A stretch of DNA of 64,000 nt, taken from assembly GCF_020447105.2 (NCBI RefSeq), contig NZ_CP096184.1:2666001-2730000 (forward strand). Reading direction: 5' to 3'. Below are positions 42,904-52,403 of this stretch, piece after piece. This DNA is from Demequina sp. TMPB413 (GTDB lineage Bacteria; Actinomycetota; Actinomycetes; Actinomycetales; Demequinaceae). The stretch's first letter is position 1. The number at the start of each line of letters is the position of its first letter. The translations under genes and the position numbers were made by a program. Under the pieces are notes generated by a model. It worked only from the letters and a program-made list of their open reading frames with translations, was not told the DNA's origin and made no database searches.

Positions 42904-45900
42904 CTACGCCGCCTCGCCCGGAACCGCGTGCGTCTTGACATCGCGCAGGATGCTGACGATGCCGTCAACCTCTTCCTCTGAGTAGTACATGGTCGGTCCG
43001 GTCGCGGCGTAGTCAGTGAAGGGCGACTCGAAGAGCCGGCCCGGTTCCATCGCGCCATTTGAGGTCAATTCGTCAACGATCAGGTTGACGAATCGCACCT
43101 GAGCCACCGTGAAGCGAGTGCCGTCGAGGTAGTCGGCAAACGCCTCTTCAACCGATGACCTTTCGAGTCCGACGAGCGAGCGGATGAAGAGGCCGAGGCC
43201 ACCAGTCGTGGTGGACGCGCGTTCAATATCTGCTTCGGTAGCCGCGCCAGAGTCGATGAGCATCTCCTCCAGTGCGCCCAAGTCTTCCGGAGTCAGTTGC
43301 TTGTTGCGTCGCAGCCGCTGAAGCGCCACGTGGTCCAGGTGTTTGGCCAAGAAGGCGGCGGTCTTCGCGCGGAAGCGCTCAAAGTCGGTGCCGGGCGTGA
43401 TGCCTGGAAGGCTGATCGACGTGGCCTCACTCAGGGTGTCCTCGAAGTCGGTGTAGATCGGGTTGCGATGCGCCTTGTCGATGAAGCGGATCAGTGACCG
43501 CAGGCGAACGCGGGCTACCTCCAGCATGGGAAGCGTTACGTCGATCCACCACTCGTCACTCGCAACCGACTCGAGCAAGACTGCCTGTTCATTGACCGAA
43601 GGAATCGAGGTCTTTGCGAGCAGGGCCGAGGCCATCCGCTGGACCGTCACACGGAGCCTCTCGGCGAGCACCGCGTCACCGTCGAGCTGGGCGAGCTGAC
43701 GGCGCAGGATGAGGAGGTCAAAGCGTTTGGCGTCCTCGTCGTCATCCCGCAGCGAGGTGGGGAGGCCAGAGAGGCTCGCGGCCAACGCGGTGTCTTCCGG
43801 GCTCAACGATTCCCACACTTCGGGAGCGGCGAACGTCTCGACCGCCTTTCGATGAGGGCGCACGAGGACGTTGTCGAGGTTCATGCCGGTGATGGCTCTG
43901 TGCAGCAAGGTCACAGTGGACTCGCGCAGTTCAGAGTCAGTTTCCGCGGCCCCCAAAGAGGTGACCAATCCCAGCCGTGCCTCAAAGAGCCGCTGCGACA
44001 AGGACTTCTGGAGCGAGCCTTCGCTGCCGGGCAGGTCCTGACTGAAGTACTCGAGGTTGCCGCAGAAGTCGAAGACGAGGAAGTCCTTCTTGTCCTCGCC
44101 AAGCCCAAAGACGTCGGGACACAAACGCGTGCCGCGGCCGATCATCTGCCAGAACTTGGACTTGGAGCGCACCATCTTGAAGAACACCAGATTCAGCACC
44201 TCGGGCACGTCGATGCCCGTGTCGAGCATGTCCACACTGATCGCGATGTGGGGCGCCTTGTCCTTGATCGAGAAGTCGTCAATGAGGCTCTGCGCGTAGG
44301 GCGTGCCGTGGGTGATCATCCTGGCGTGATGGCCGGCCAACTCGGGCCAGCCGATGTCGAATCGCTTCTGGATGAACTCGGCGTGCGCCTGATTCTTGGC
44401 AAAGATGATGGTCTTGCCGATGCGGTCCGCTCCGGCCACCTTGTAGCCATCGTCCATGAGGGTGGCAAGCACCTTGTCGACGGTGTCCTCGTTGAACAGG
44501 AAGCGGTTGATCTCCTCAGCGCCTACCTCATCGGGAGCGCCGTCTTCGCCCCAGTCGAGGGCGTCCCACTCGTCCTTCTCTTCCTCGCTTAAGCCCTCGT
44601 ACTTGATGCCTTGGCGCAGGAACTGGGTTCCGACCGCGACGCCCTTGGGTGGCACCAGGTAGCCGTCGTTGACCGCCTCGTCCAGGCTGTACGCGTCGGT
44701 GGGGACCCCGTCTTCGAGGTGGAACAGACGGTAGGTGTTGTGGTCCACCTCGCCCTTGGGGGTCGCGGTGAGGCCCACCAGCAGAGAGTCAAAGTACTCG
44801 AAGATCGCGCCGTACTTGGCGTAGACGGAACGGTGGGCCTCGTCGATCACGATGAGGTCGAAGTAGCCGGGGCCGAACTTGCGGCCACCCACTTCAGCGG
44901 CGCCGTCGAGCTCGTTGATGAGGTTCATCATCGTGGGGTAGGTGGACACGTAGACCCGGCCGTCGGTGAGCTTCTCCTTGACCAGATTGACGGTGGTCGC
45001 CGCCGGGAGGTTCGCCTTGAAGGCGTTCGCTGCCTGATTGACGAGCGCGGTGCGGTCGGCCAGGAACAGCACGCGCTTGGCCCAATTCGCCTTCATGAGT
45101 TGATCCACGAGCGCGATCACGGTGCGGGTCTTGCCCGAGCCCGTGGCCATGACCAGCAGCGCCTCGCGCTGCTTCTTGTCGAAGGCGTCGTCGACGGCCT
45201 TGATCGCGCGCACCTGGTAGGGGCGGCCAGCGATCTCGGTGTTGACCTGAGCCGTGGACAGCGGAGCTCGCTTGGCCCTGCGCTGGATCATGAGTTCGAG
45301 CTCGTCACGGGTGTAGAACCCCTGCACCTCGCGGGGCGGGTAGCCCGCGGCGTCGTCCCACAGCCAATGGTCGTAGCCGTTGGTGTAGAAGATCACGGGG
45401 CGTCGGCCGTACATCTGCTCCATGCAGTCTGCATAGAGCTCGGCTTGCCGTTGCCCGACGGTGGAGGACACTCGCGTGCGCTTGGCCTCTATCACTGCTA
45501 GGGGGAGGCCGTCGGCGCCCCACAGCACGTAGTCCACGTAGCCGATGCCGGGCTCGTTGGGCATTCCCGTGACCTCGAACTCGCGGTCCCGCTCGTCAGC
45601 GAGCGGCCACCCCGCCTCGCGCAGGAGCACGTCAATGAAGAGGTCGCGGGTTTCAGCCTCGGAGTAGTCGCGATCGTCCACCTTGGCCGCGGCCGCCTGC
45701 GCCGCCTCGATCTGTTTGCGCAGTTCTGCGATCTCTGCCTGGTGCGCCTCTAGCAGGCTGTCTTTCTCCGCGAGTTCCGCGGCGTGGGCGGCGTCCTGGG
45801 CCTCGAACTTCTTGGCCAGTTGCGCGACTTCGTTGCGCGTGAGCGGTGCAGCCTTGGCGGCAAGCGCGGGGTCGAAGGTCGCCTGCGTGGGCGCGGCGCC

Positions 45901-46278
45901 AGGGTCATTGGAGTGGTTGAGCGCCGCCCAGATCATCACGTGGTGAAGTTCGCGCAACACCTGAAGCGCGCCTTGGGCCGGAATGGGCTTGTCGTCGTGG
46001 ACGGCGGAGTTGCCGAACTTGCGGATCGCATCGAGTTTCTTGTTGATCCCCAGGCCGGTGACGTTGCGGAAGGCAGCATCGTTGATGCGGGCCGCGAGGT
46101 CACTGCTGTAAGGCGTCGGGAGTCCGCGCAGTTCGTAGAGGTACTTGACCAGGTTCTCGACGGCGCGGCGGCTGTAGAAGCACGCCGAGCGCGGGTCGTT
46201 GGTGAGATAGGACTCGGCGCGAGCGCAGTCGGCGGAGGCAGTCGGCAACGCCGTCTTGGCGAAGTCGAAATTGCCCAC
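42904..46278 (-). CDS. hsdR: Type I restriction enzyme, R subunit
   Basis: A 1124-residue restriction subunit. N-terminal DUF4145-like helical domain (SACFYSRRAVENLVKYLYEL). Then a PD-(D/E)xK nuclease: GIGYVDYVLWGADGLPLAVIEAKR. The translocase has Walker A LLVMATGSGKTRTVIALV, DEAH in LIVIDEAHRSVYAKYG, LLVGLTATPK, and motif VI QMIGRGTRLCPD. It pumps DNA past the HsdMS complex and cuts unmodified DNA. It ends the operon hsdM-hsdS-DUF429-hsdR. All key residues are present. Confidence 0.95.
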   Translation of the reverse strand: MGNFDFAKTALPTASADCARAESYLTNDPRSACFYSRRAVENLVKYLYELRGLPTPYSSDLAARINDAAFRNVTGLGINKKLDAIRKFGNSAVHDDKPIPAQGALQVLRELHHVMIWAALNHSNDPGAAPTQATFDPALAAKAAPLTRNEVAQLAKKFEAQDAAHAAELAEKDSLLEAHQAEIAELRKQIEAAQAAAAKVDDRDYSEAETRDLFIDVLLREAGWPLADERDREFEVTGMPNEPGIGYVDYVLWGADGLPLAVIEAKRTRVSSTVGQRQAELYADCMEQMYGRRPVIFYTNGYDHWLWDDAAGYPPREVQGFYTRDELELMIQRRAKRAPLSTAQVNTEIAGRPYQVRAIKAVDDAFDKKQREALLVMATGSGKTRTVIALVDQLMKANWAKRVLFLADRTALVNQAANAFKANLPAATTVNLVKEKLTDGRVYVSTYPTMMNLINELDGAAEVGGRKFGPGYFDLIVIDEAHRSVYAKYGAIFEYFDSLLVGLTATPKGEVDHNTYRLFHLEDGVPTDAYSLDEAVNDGYLVPPKGVAVGTQFLRQGIKYEGLSEEEKDEWDALDWGEDGAPDEVGAEEINRFLFNEDTVDKVLATLMDDGYKVAGADRIGKTIIFAKNQAHAEFIQKRFDIGWPELAGHHARMITHGTPYAQSLIDDFSIKDKAPHIAISVDMLDTGIDVPEVLNLVFFKMVRSKSKFWQMIGRGTRLCPDVFGLGEDKKDFLVFDFCGNLEYFSQDLPGSEGSLQKSLSQRLFEARLGLVTSLGAAETDSELRESTVTLLHRAITGMNLDNVLVRPHRKAVETFAAPEVWESLSPEDTALAASLSGLPTSLRDDDEDAKRFDLLILRRQLAQLDGDAVLAERLRVTVQRMASALLAKTSIPSVNEQAVLLESVASDEWWIDVTLPMLEVARVRLRSLIRFIDKAHRNPIYTDFEDTLSEATSISLPGITPGTDFERFRAKTAAFLAKHLDHVALQRLRRNKQLTPEDLGALEEMLIDSGAATEADIERASTTTGGLGLFIRSLVGLERSSVEEAFADYLDGTRFTVAQVRFVNLIVDELTSNGAMEPGRLFESPFTDYAATGPTMYYSEEEVDGIVSILRDVKTHAVPGEAA

Positions 46279-46341
46279 GTTTCCCCCTGCTGGGTGCTCG
46301 TCGCCACGTTGCGACTGGGATGGTGCTGGTCTGCTCGTACT

Positions 46342-47103
46342 CTATCGACTGGTCGCGACGGGATCTCGAGGCAATGCCGGATGAGTTGGTGGCGGAGGGG
46401 CCACGATGTAGCCCACGTCTACCGAGCCGTAGACCTGAAGGGCGCCCGGACGTTGATGCCAGAGCCAGGCAAGGTGCGCGCAGAGGATCGCGTCGATCTC
46501 GTCCTCAATGCGATTGAGGTCGCCCGGCCGCGGCGATGCGATGATACGGCGGATCTCGTGCCATCGGGTCGATTCCGCGAGCCGCAGTTCGGGGACGCTT
46601 TCCAGGCACGTCGCCAGTAGGTCGAACCCGGCTCGGCGATCGCGGCCCTTCTTGTAGAGGATGCGCCGCGGCAGTGCGAAGAGCCCAACCAGGGCGGGGT
46701 GCGGGTAGACCTCGATGCACACAGGCGCGCCTTGACCGGTTGCGGTGGCCGGGTCCGTGTTCCAGCCGAACCGCTCCGCCAGTGTTTCGGCTCGCGGTGG
46801 GTTGAAGTAGGCCTTGCCCTTGTTCGATGTGTGGGCGGAGGCCCCGTACTTGCCGAACGCGCGGCCGATGAGGGTCTCGGGGACGCGCTGGCCGGTGAGG
46901 TTGGGCACGATCAGGGGCGCATCGACGGCCACGACGACGGGGTGCGGCGCAATGGTGTGGAGCCAGGCGGTGATCTCATCGTCAGACTTGACGGTCGCTG
47001 AGTCGACGAGTTGACCCGACGCATCGACGGCGGCGAGCCCTGTCGCGTTGCGCTCGCCCCACGCGAGGTCAATGCCGACGGAGCGTTCTTCCGTGGTTGT
47101 CAT
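46342..47103 (-). CDS. DUF429 family protein (RNase H-like fold)
   Basis: A 253-residue protein with acidic residues spaced as in RNase H-like nucleases: VGIDLAWGERNATG, VVVAVDAPLIVPN, CIEVYPHPALVGLF and NRIEDEIDAILCAHLAW. The family is common in bacteria but has no proven role. Here it is placed between hsdS and hsdR, all in the same direction with gaps of 40 and 63 bp, so it is part of the restriction operon. It could be an accessory nuclease or a passenger. Confidence 0.82.
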   Translation of the reverse strand: MTTTEERSVGIDLAWGERNATGLAAVDASGQLVDSATVKSDDEITAWLHTIAPHPVVVAVDAPLIVPNLTGQRVPETLIGRAFGKYGASAHTSNKGKAYFNPPRAETLAERFGWNTDPATATGQGAPVCIEVYPHPALVGLFALPRRILYKKGRDRRAGFDLLATCLESVPELRLAESTRWHEIRRIIASPRPGDLNRIEDEIDAILCAHLAWLWHQRPGALQVYGSVDVGYIVAPPPPTHPALPRDPVATSR

Positions 47104-47143
47104 TCGCCCAGATGCGTCTTGGCGATGACCGCCGGGGCGGAGC

Positions 47144-48289
47144 TCACAACTGCCCGCTGAACGCGCGTGACTGCAGTGATTCGAAGAGCGCCGTCAACCC
47201 GTTTGCGACCGCCCGTGCTTGGAGCTTCATCTCGCTTACGGGTGCGACTCGGGCTACGAACTCCTTTTGCCGCGCGACACTTGGAACAACGATGTTGAAC
47301 TCTCGAATCGAGGCGAGGTTCACGGTTGGCTGAGCGATACCTCGGGCGGCGCGTGCCGCTTGTCGCCGCAAAGGCGCTGATGAAAGTTGGGCGCTGAGGA
47401 AGTCTGGAAGCAGGACATCTTGATCGGGTTTGATGTGGGCGATATGGCGTTGAAAGGCGAAGGGATCCTCGGTCCTCACGACGGCCGGAAACCCATAACT
47501 GCCAACGGTGGAGTAGAGCACGTCACCAACGTCGATCGGACAACGCCGTGTCAGTGTTCGCCACACGTCATGAGATATGTGTTTCTTTGTTTCGAAGTCA
47601 ATCTCCCCAGATGTGATGTTGCTTACGAAAAGGAACGGGACGCCCTGATCCGACCACTCTGGCGATTGGTGGGTTCCGTCTGTTATCCGCAAGCAGACGT
47701 CGCCTAGCGCGACATTGTTTGCCTCAGTGCCGAACATGTCGTGGAAGATCGATTGGGTCAGGGTGTCGAGGCGGGTGAGGACCTGGCGGCGCTTGGCGCG
47801 GAGTACATCCGCGTGGTCGAGGATCGCGGCAATCCGTCGCTGCTCGTCGATTGTGGGTAGCGGGACGAGGATGCGCTCGACTGTCTTCTTTGACAGTTCC
47901 TTGAATGTGGCGCCGTTGCCCATGGACTGAAGGTGCGCGGTATTGGCGCGGAGCCAGTGGTACAGGTATTTGGCGTCAACGCGGGGCCCTGGAATGAGGC
48001 TCTTGAAGCCCTGATTTGTGGCCATCGGAACGGAGTTGATTGCCACGTGACCGATGGGAGCGCGAGAACTTAGCAGCACAGATCCTTCGGGCAATACCCT
48101 TGCCGCGCAACTCTGCAGCCCTGCGTCAGTGATCATCCGCGGCGTGTCGTAAATGTAGGGGCCGTCGAGGCGACTCAGGTCCGCAGGCGTAGCCCACCGG
48201 ACATCGCCGTGCCAATTGTCTGGGTCGCTCGTACGAGGAGTTGCGCCTGACACAATCTCGACGACTTCACCGAGTGTGACACTCTTCAC
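47144..48289 (-). CDS. hsdS: Type I restriction enzyme, specificity subunit
   Basis: A 381-residue protein with two target-recognition domains. The first begins SVTLGEVVEIVSGATPRTSDPDNW and ends in the coiled spacer PLPTIDEQRRIAAILDHADVLRAKRRQVLTRLDTLTQ. The second begins NNVALGDVCLRITDGTHQSP and ends with VARQKEFVARVAPVSEMKLQ. It determines the DNA sequence recognised. The start overlaps the hsdM stop by 4 bp (ATGA). The recognised sequence cannot be predicted. Confidence 0.94.
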   Translation of the reverse strand: MKSVTLGEVVEIVSGATPRTSDPDNWHGDVRWATPADLSRLDGPYIYDTPRMITDAGLQSCAARVLPEGSVLLSSRAPIGHVAINSVPMATNQGFKSLIPGPRVDAKYLYHWLRANTAHLQSMGNGATFKELSKKTVERILVPLPTIDEQRRIAAILDHADVLRAKRRQVLTRLDTLTQSIFHDMFGTEANNVALGDVCLRITDGTHQSPEWSDQGVPFLFVSNITSGEIDFETKKHISHDVWRTLTRRCPIDVGDVLYSTVGSYGFPAVVRTEDPFAFQRHIAHIKPDQDVLLPDFLSAQLSSAPLRRQAARAARGIAQPTVNLASIREFNIVVPSVARQKEFVARVAPVSEMKLQARAVANGLTALFESLQSRAFSGQL

Positions 48290-49743
48290 GAGAGCATCGC
48301 CTTGAGTTCGGCCAGTCCCGTCGTGATCTCGCCCTCCAAAGCTTCAATGTCGGCGATGATGTCGAGCGGGGCGCGGTGCTCGGCTTCGTCGTGGACGACC
48401 TCCCGGTACCGGTTGAGCGAGAGGTCATATCCCTCGGCGACGATGTCCGCCTTGGGCACGGTGAAGGACTTCTCGGTGCGGGCGCGCTCACGTTCGCTCG
48501 TGGCTCGCGATGCCCACCTTGCCCGGACTTCGGGCAAATCGTTGGCATCGATGGAGTTGCGCTTGTCGTCGAGTGAGAAGCCGTCGGCCTGGACGTCGTA
48601 GAACCACACGTCGTCCGTGCCGCCCGAGTCCGTCTTGGTGAAGAACAGGATGGCGGTCGAGACGCCGGCGTACGGGCGGAAGACCCCCGAAGGGAGCTTG
48701 ACCACTGCGTCGAGCTTCTGGTCCTCAACCAAGGCCTTGCGCAGTGCCTTGTGGGCGGTGGATGACCCGAACAGCACTCCGTCGGGCACAATTACTGCTG
48801 CGCGTCCGCCTGGTTTGAGGAGCTTGAGGAACAGGGCGAGGAAGAGCAGTTCGGTCTTCTTGGTCTTGACCACGCGCTGCAGGTCCTTGGACGTCGACTC
48901 GTAGTCGAGGGAGCCCGCGAAGGGCGGGTTCGCCAGGATGAGGGTGTACCGCTCCGCGTCCTCGCTCGCGCCTTCGGAGAGTGAGTCGCGGTAGCGGATG
49001 TCGGGCGACTCGATGCCGTGGAGCAGCATGTTCATGCTGCCAATGCGAAGCATCGTCGCGTCAAAGTCGTAGCCGTGGAACATCGACGTGTGAAAGTGGT
49101 TGCGCTGGGTCGCATCGGTAAGGGCGGTGGGGTGGTTGTCGCGCACGTATTCGCTCGCCGCCACCAAGAAGCCCGCCGTGCCGCACGCGGGGTCACAGAT
49201 CTCGTCATCGGGCCGGGGCGCCATCATGTCCACCATCAACTGGATGATGTGGCGCGGCGTGCGGAACTGGCCGTTCACCCCAGCGGAGGCGATCTTGGAG
49301 AGCAGGTACTCGTAGAGGTCGCCGTTGGTGTCGCGATCGGTCATGGGGATCGCATCCACCATGTCGACCACCTTGCTGAGCAGGGCAGGCGTGGGGATTG
49401 TGAAACGCGAGTCCTTCATGTGCCCGCTGTAGGTGGAACCGTCCCCGCCCAGTTGGCGCAGGAACGGGAACACCTCATCGGCGACCGTTTGGTGCATCGT
49501 CTCTGGGTCTGCGCTCTTGAAGTTCTTCCAGCGCAGGTGGGCTTGGTCGGGCTGGAAGATCGGGTCTTCGAGGGTGCCGGTGACGCGGGCTTTTTCCTCT
49601 TTAAGCGTCTGGAGGTCGTCGAGCCTGCGGATGAACAGCAGGTAGGTGATCTGCTCGATCACCTCAAGCGGGTTGGAGATTCCGCCGGACCAGAACGCGT
49701 TCCACACGGCGTCGATTTTGCTCTTCAGTTCACCGGTGATCAT
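48286..49743 (-). CDS. hsdM: Type I restriction enzyme, N6-adenine methyltransferase subunit
   Basis: A 485-residue methylase. The HsdM N-terminal helical domain (MITGELKSKIDAVWNAFWSGG) is followed by the AdoMet site CDPACGTAGFLVAASEYV and the catalytic NPPF motif in LILANPPFAGSLDYES. The ATG at 49743 is the natural start; the open frame continues 19 codons upstream. It is the first gene of the operon and protects host DNA by adenine methylation. An upstream reverse transcriptase gene in the same direction ends 87 bp away. Confidence 0.95.
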   Translation of the reverse strand: MITGELKSKIDAVWNAFWSGGISNPLEVIEQITYLLFIRRLDDLQTLKEEKARVTGTLEDPIFQPDQAHLRWKNFKSADPETMHQTVADEVFPFLRQLGGDGSTYSGHMKDSRFTIPTPALLSKVVDMVDAIPMTDRDTNGDLYEYLLSKIASAGVNGQFRTPRHIIQLMVDMMAPRPDDEICDPACGTAGFLVAASEYVRDNHPTALTDATQRNHFHTSMFHGYDFDATMLRIGSMNMLLHGIESPDIRYRDSLSEGASEDAERYTLILANPPFAGSLDYESTSKDLQRVVKTKKTELLFLALFLKLLKPGGRAAVIVPDGVLFGSSTAHKALRKALVEDQKLDAVVKLPSGVFRPYAGVSTAILFFTKTDSGGTDDVWFYDVQADGFSLDDKRNSIDANDLPEVRARWASRATSERERARTEKSFTVPKADIVAEGYDLSLNRYREVVHDEAEHRAPLDIIADIEALEGEITTGLAELKAMLS

Positions 49744-49830
49744 GGCGTCCACTGTACTGTCGCCGATTGCCCTGCTTCGCAAACAGCGCGCGACGCCCAA
49801 AGGGTGTTCGGCGCCGCGGGGCTCGCCGCG

Positions 49831-50973
49831 CTAGCGCTCGGATCCTATCCCCGCAGGGTAATTCGTGGCGTTGAGGGCCGCAGTCCAGCGCGCGCGTACG
49901 GAGGCCGCGTATGCCGGTTCGATTCCCTGAGAAAAGGCGATACAGCCGTCAACGTGGTTGATCAAACTGAACGCTGATCGAAAACCGCGGTGGTTCGTGT
50001 GCGCGACCAACCCGAACTCCGACACGCCGCGTACGTGCGTGCTGATGCGGCGTTTGAACTCAGGCACTAGTCGGACCGAGTCTCCGTCGACGAGCAGTCC
50101 GAGCACGACATGTCGTGCGCCTGGTGGGATCACTCTCGTCTTGGTGTCCTGCAACTCAAATCCGTTGCCTGCCGCGATCCTAGCTACGCGTGCAATGAGC
50201 TCGCTGGCGTCTCGCCGTGTGAATCCAGGGCCCGCCGATATCGCGATATCGTCTGAGTACCTCGTGACGGCGACGCCCCGTGTCGTCGCTAATTCGCTAA
50301 GTTGTTGATCGAGTCTGAGAGCAACCAAATTCGCGAGCGCGCCGCTTGTTGGTGCTCCTTGCGGTAGTACGCCTCGACTTTCGACCGCGTAGCTTGGCAC
50401 CGACGCGTATCGTCGCTTGCCGCCGAGAGACTGCATCCTTGGTCCGGCGGGGCGAGTGCAGATCCTGGCCATCTCAAGGCTCACAAGGGGGCCATAGCCA
50501 AGACGCCGGAATGCCGAATACACGGCGTTCTCGTCGATGGAGCCGAAGAAGTTTCTCAGATCCAGTTTGATTAGCCACGAGGCGCCGAGATGCACGTTGG
50601 CGCAATCCTTGATGGACACTCCCGTGGTGTACGCGAAACTGTTGGGATGTGTTCGTGTCGACCCAAGCACGTGCTCGAGTATCCAACGCTGAACTTGCAT
50701 CAGGAGTGGGTCGGGTACAGAAATCGGGCGAGAGCCCCCGCCGGATTTGGCCCGCGTGTGCTCAGAGTAGGGATCGCTTGTCCGCTCGACGATTTCACGC
50801 AGATAGGCATACCGCGTGCCGGTTAGGGCGGCGAGGTGTCCGAGGCTGAGAACAGGGCGGCGGTTTGTCTCTTGAATGAGACGCGACCGCTCGATCGCGG
50901 AATTGAGCGTCGCCTCATCGCGGCCGAGGGCGCGCCCGGTCTTGAAGTAGAGGTGAGGAGAGTCCCTTGTCAC
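49831..50973 (-). CDS. Retron reverse transcriptase
   Basis: A 380-residue reverse transcriptase. LSLGHLAALTGTRYAYLREIVER (residues 42-64) is the retron N-terminal helix region. Then RPISVPDPLLMQVQRWI, the strand LDLRNFFGSID (137-147), VLPQGAPTSGALANL (202-216) and the catalytic YSDD (239-242) in place of the commoner YADD. VLGLLVDGDSVRLVPEFKRRI (290-310) corresponds to the retron VTG region, with VLG here. It copies the msd part of the RNA encoded just upstream into branched DNA. The GTG at 50973 lies inside the RNA, so the a2 repeat is also codons 4-8. Confidence 0.92.
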   Translation of the reverse strand: MTRDSPHLYFKTGRALGRDEATLNSAIERSRLIQETNRRPVLSLGHLAALTGTRYAYLREIVERTSDPYSEHTRAKSGGGSRPISVPDPLLMQVQRWILEHVLGSTRTHPNSFAYTTGVSIKDCANVHLGASWLIKLDLRNFFGSIDENAVYSAFRRLGYGPLVSLEMARICTRPAGPRMQSLGGKRRYASVPSYAVESRGVLPQGAPTSGALANLVALRLDQQLSELATTRGVAVTRYSDDIAISAGPGFTRRDASELIARVARIAAGNGFELQDTKTRVIPPGARHVVLGLLVDGDSVRLVPEFKRRISTHVRGVSEFGLVAHTNHRGFRSAFSLINHVDGCIAFSQGIEPAYAASVRARWTAALNATNYPAGIGSER

Positions 50974-51171
50974 TTACCTTTGGCCTCCGGCCCCGAAGGG
51001 ATCGACGAGCGCTGTCGCCAGACAGCGTAGGCCTGACGCGCTTGTCGATTCACGCGGAGGCGTGTGATCGTCCGCAGAGCACAGTGAGCTGTACCCCAAG
51101 GCACAAGTGCCATTCGGATCAGCACTACGTGCTGATCGGGTCTCTAAGTAACGCGGTTCTCTCCTCACCTC
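50950..51171 (-). ncRNA. Retron msr-msd RNA
   Basis: Read on the minus strand: repeat a1 GAGGTGAGGAGAG (51171-51159), TTAG in a single-stranded stretch with a candidate branching G at 51144, a 9-bp msr hairpin with 3-base loop (51137-51117), a short hairpin GGCAC/GTGCC (51111-51100), then a long branched msd hairpin: outer stem GCCTCCG/CGGAGGC (51061-51055 with 50989-50983), ATCGAC/GTCGAT inside it, AGCGC/GCGCT, and GCTGTC/GACAGC with a 4-base loop (tip). Repeat a2, the exact complement of a1, is at 50962-50950. a1 overlaps the end of the upstream effector gene and a2 the start of the RT gene. Confidence 0.88.
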
Positions 51172-52403
51172 AGACTCGTAGGGTAGTACGGAACATCTGG
51201 GAGTGGGGGTAAGGGCTTGAGAGTACGAACGGCTCGCTTGCTCGCTCGCAGTTCCGCTGCGCCGGCTTCAGTTAGTGCGAGCCCATCGTCGATGAGCCCC
51301 AGAAGAGTGAGCGCAGTGATCGCCGCCTCGACCTCCGCATGAGGCAAACCGAGCCTTGCCGCGATGCGGCCGGTCCTCTGCTGACGCGAATGCAGTAGCG
51401 CTAGCACTGCCAGCAGGAGTCGCGACTCGGGCCGATACGGTTTCTCGTCGAGTGCCCTTGCGAGGCGGTGGTGCCGCACCCGTTTCACCGCCACCGGGAT
51501 CGCGACGCGAGGGCGGTCGGCGTCAAGGTCGAGGAGAAGCTCGGGATCGATACTGCGTCCGCTGAAGAAGTGATGCCAGCGCCTACCTTGTCGTCTGAGC
51601 ACGAAGGGCAGGTTGTTTGGCACCGTTACATCCGTTGCGAACAGCCCTCTGCTCCCCGCGTACCCCAATGCTTCGCGGCTCCGCTTGGCAGGGGTGTGCT
51701 TGGTGCACAGCTCCTGCACGGCAATGACTTGTGAGGCGTTCCAGCCCACGGTTGTGAAGTCGGCTGCAGTCTCGACTGAGTAGAGCCGGTCAAGAGGCGA
51801 CCCGGGCTTTGTCAACGAACCTTGCGCCTGAGCCGTCGACGCGAATGCGAGTGCAACCAGGCTGAGGTGACCTGACGAGCGCCAGCTCCTGATTGTGCTA
51901 TTCCGAACAATGGTTCGCGCAAACTCTCTTGTCTGGTTTCCGCTTCCGATGTAGTCGGTGAGAATCACGACTGATCGATACCTACCTTCGCGCAACGCTT
52001 CCCGCTGGTCGTGCGAGGCTGGCGTCGTCGCGAGACTCTCAACCACCGCTCTGCCTGGCCGGTACCGCCTCACGATGTTGCGCACGAGAGTCGCAGTTGG
52101 CCCTTCGCTACCGGGAGCTGGGCCGTAGGGGGTTGCTAGCGAGTAAGTGCCAAAGAGTTCATGCCTGCTCCGTGAATCTTCGAGAGGAGGCAAGTCCGCC
52201 AGTCCGCGTTCCGGCACGAGGAGCACGGGAGTCTCAATCTCGCCCGACATGATCAAAGCGTCCAAACGCGAATTCAGTTCCTGGTGCATCTGGCTAGTTG
52301 CAGCGACCCTAACGCCGTCGACCAAGAGCTTGGCCGTCTCGCGCTCCTTTTCGTCGAAGTTCTCGAGCCAGAGCCTGCCCCGCTGCGTCTCGCTTGGTCT
52401 CAT
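51165..52403 (-). CDS. Retron effector: phosphoribosyltransferase-like domain with winged helix
   Basis: A 412-residue protein directly upstream of the retron RNA. An N-terminal region (RLWLENFDEKERETAKLLVD) is followed by a PRTase-like fold whose PRPP-binding strand-loop reads YRSVVILTDYIGSGNQTREF (residues 142-161). The C-terminus has a winged-helix domain: LLLAVLALLHSRQQRTGRIAARLGLPHAEVEAAITALTLLGLIDD. In published retron surveys, PRTase plus winged-helix effectors mark type III retrons (recalled, not searched). It is probably the toxic partner kept inactive by the RT-DNA complex. The start lies 74 bp from an IS element. Confidence 0.82.
   Translation of the reverse strand: MRPSETQRGRLWLENFDEKERETAKLLVDGVRVAATSQMHQELNSRLDALIMSGEIETPVLLVPERGLADLPPLEDSRSRHELFGTYSLATPYGPAPGSEGPTATLVRNIVRRYRPGRAVVESLATTPASHDQREALREGRYRSVVILTDYIGSGNQTREFARTIVRNSTIRSWRSSGHLSLVALAFASTAQAQGSLTKPGSPLDRLYSVETAADFTTVGWNASQVIAVQELCTKHTPAKRSREALGYAGSRGLFATDVTVPNNLPFVLRRQGRRWHHFFSGRSIDPELLLDLDADRPRVAIPVAVKRVRHHRLARALDEKPYRPESRLLLAVLALLHSRQQRTGRIAARLGLPHAEVEAAITALTLLGLIDDGLALTEAGAAELRASKRAVRTLKPLPPLPDVPYYPTSLR

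Noticed and set aside
49905..49935. GGTTCGATTCC, like the T-arm of a tRNA
   Set aside because: It lies within the reverse transcriptase gene (codons near GIEPAYA). No acceptor stem, anticodon arm or D arm can be built around it.
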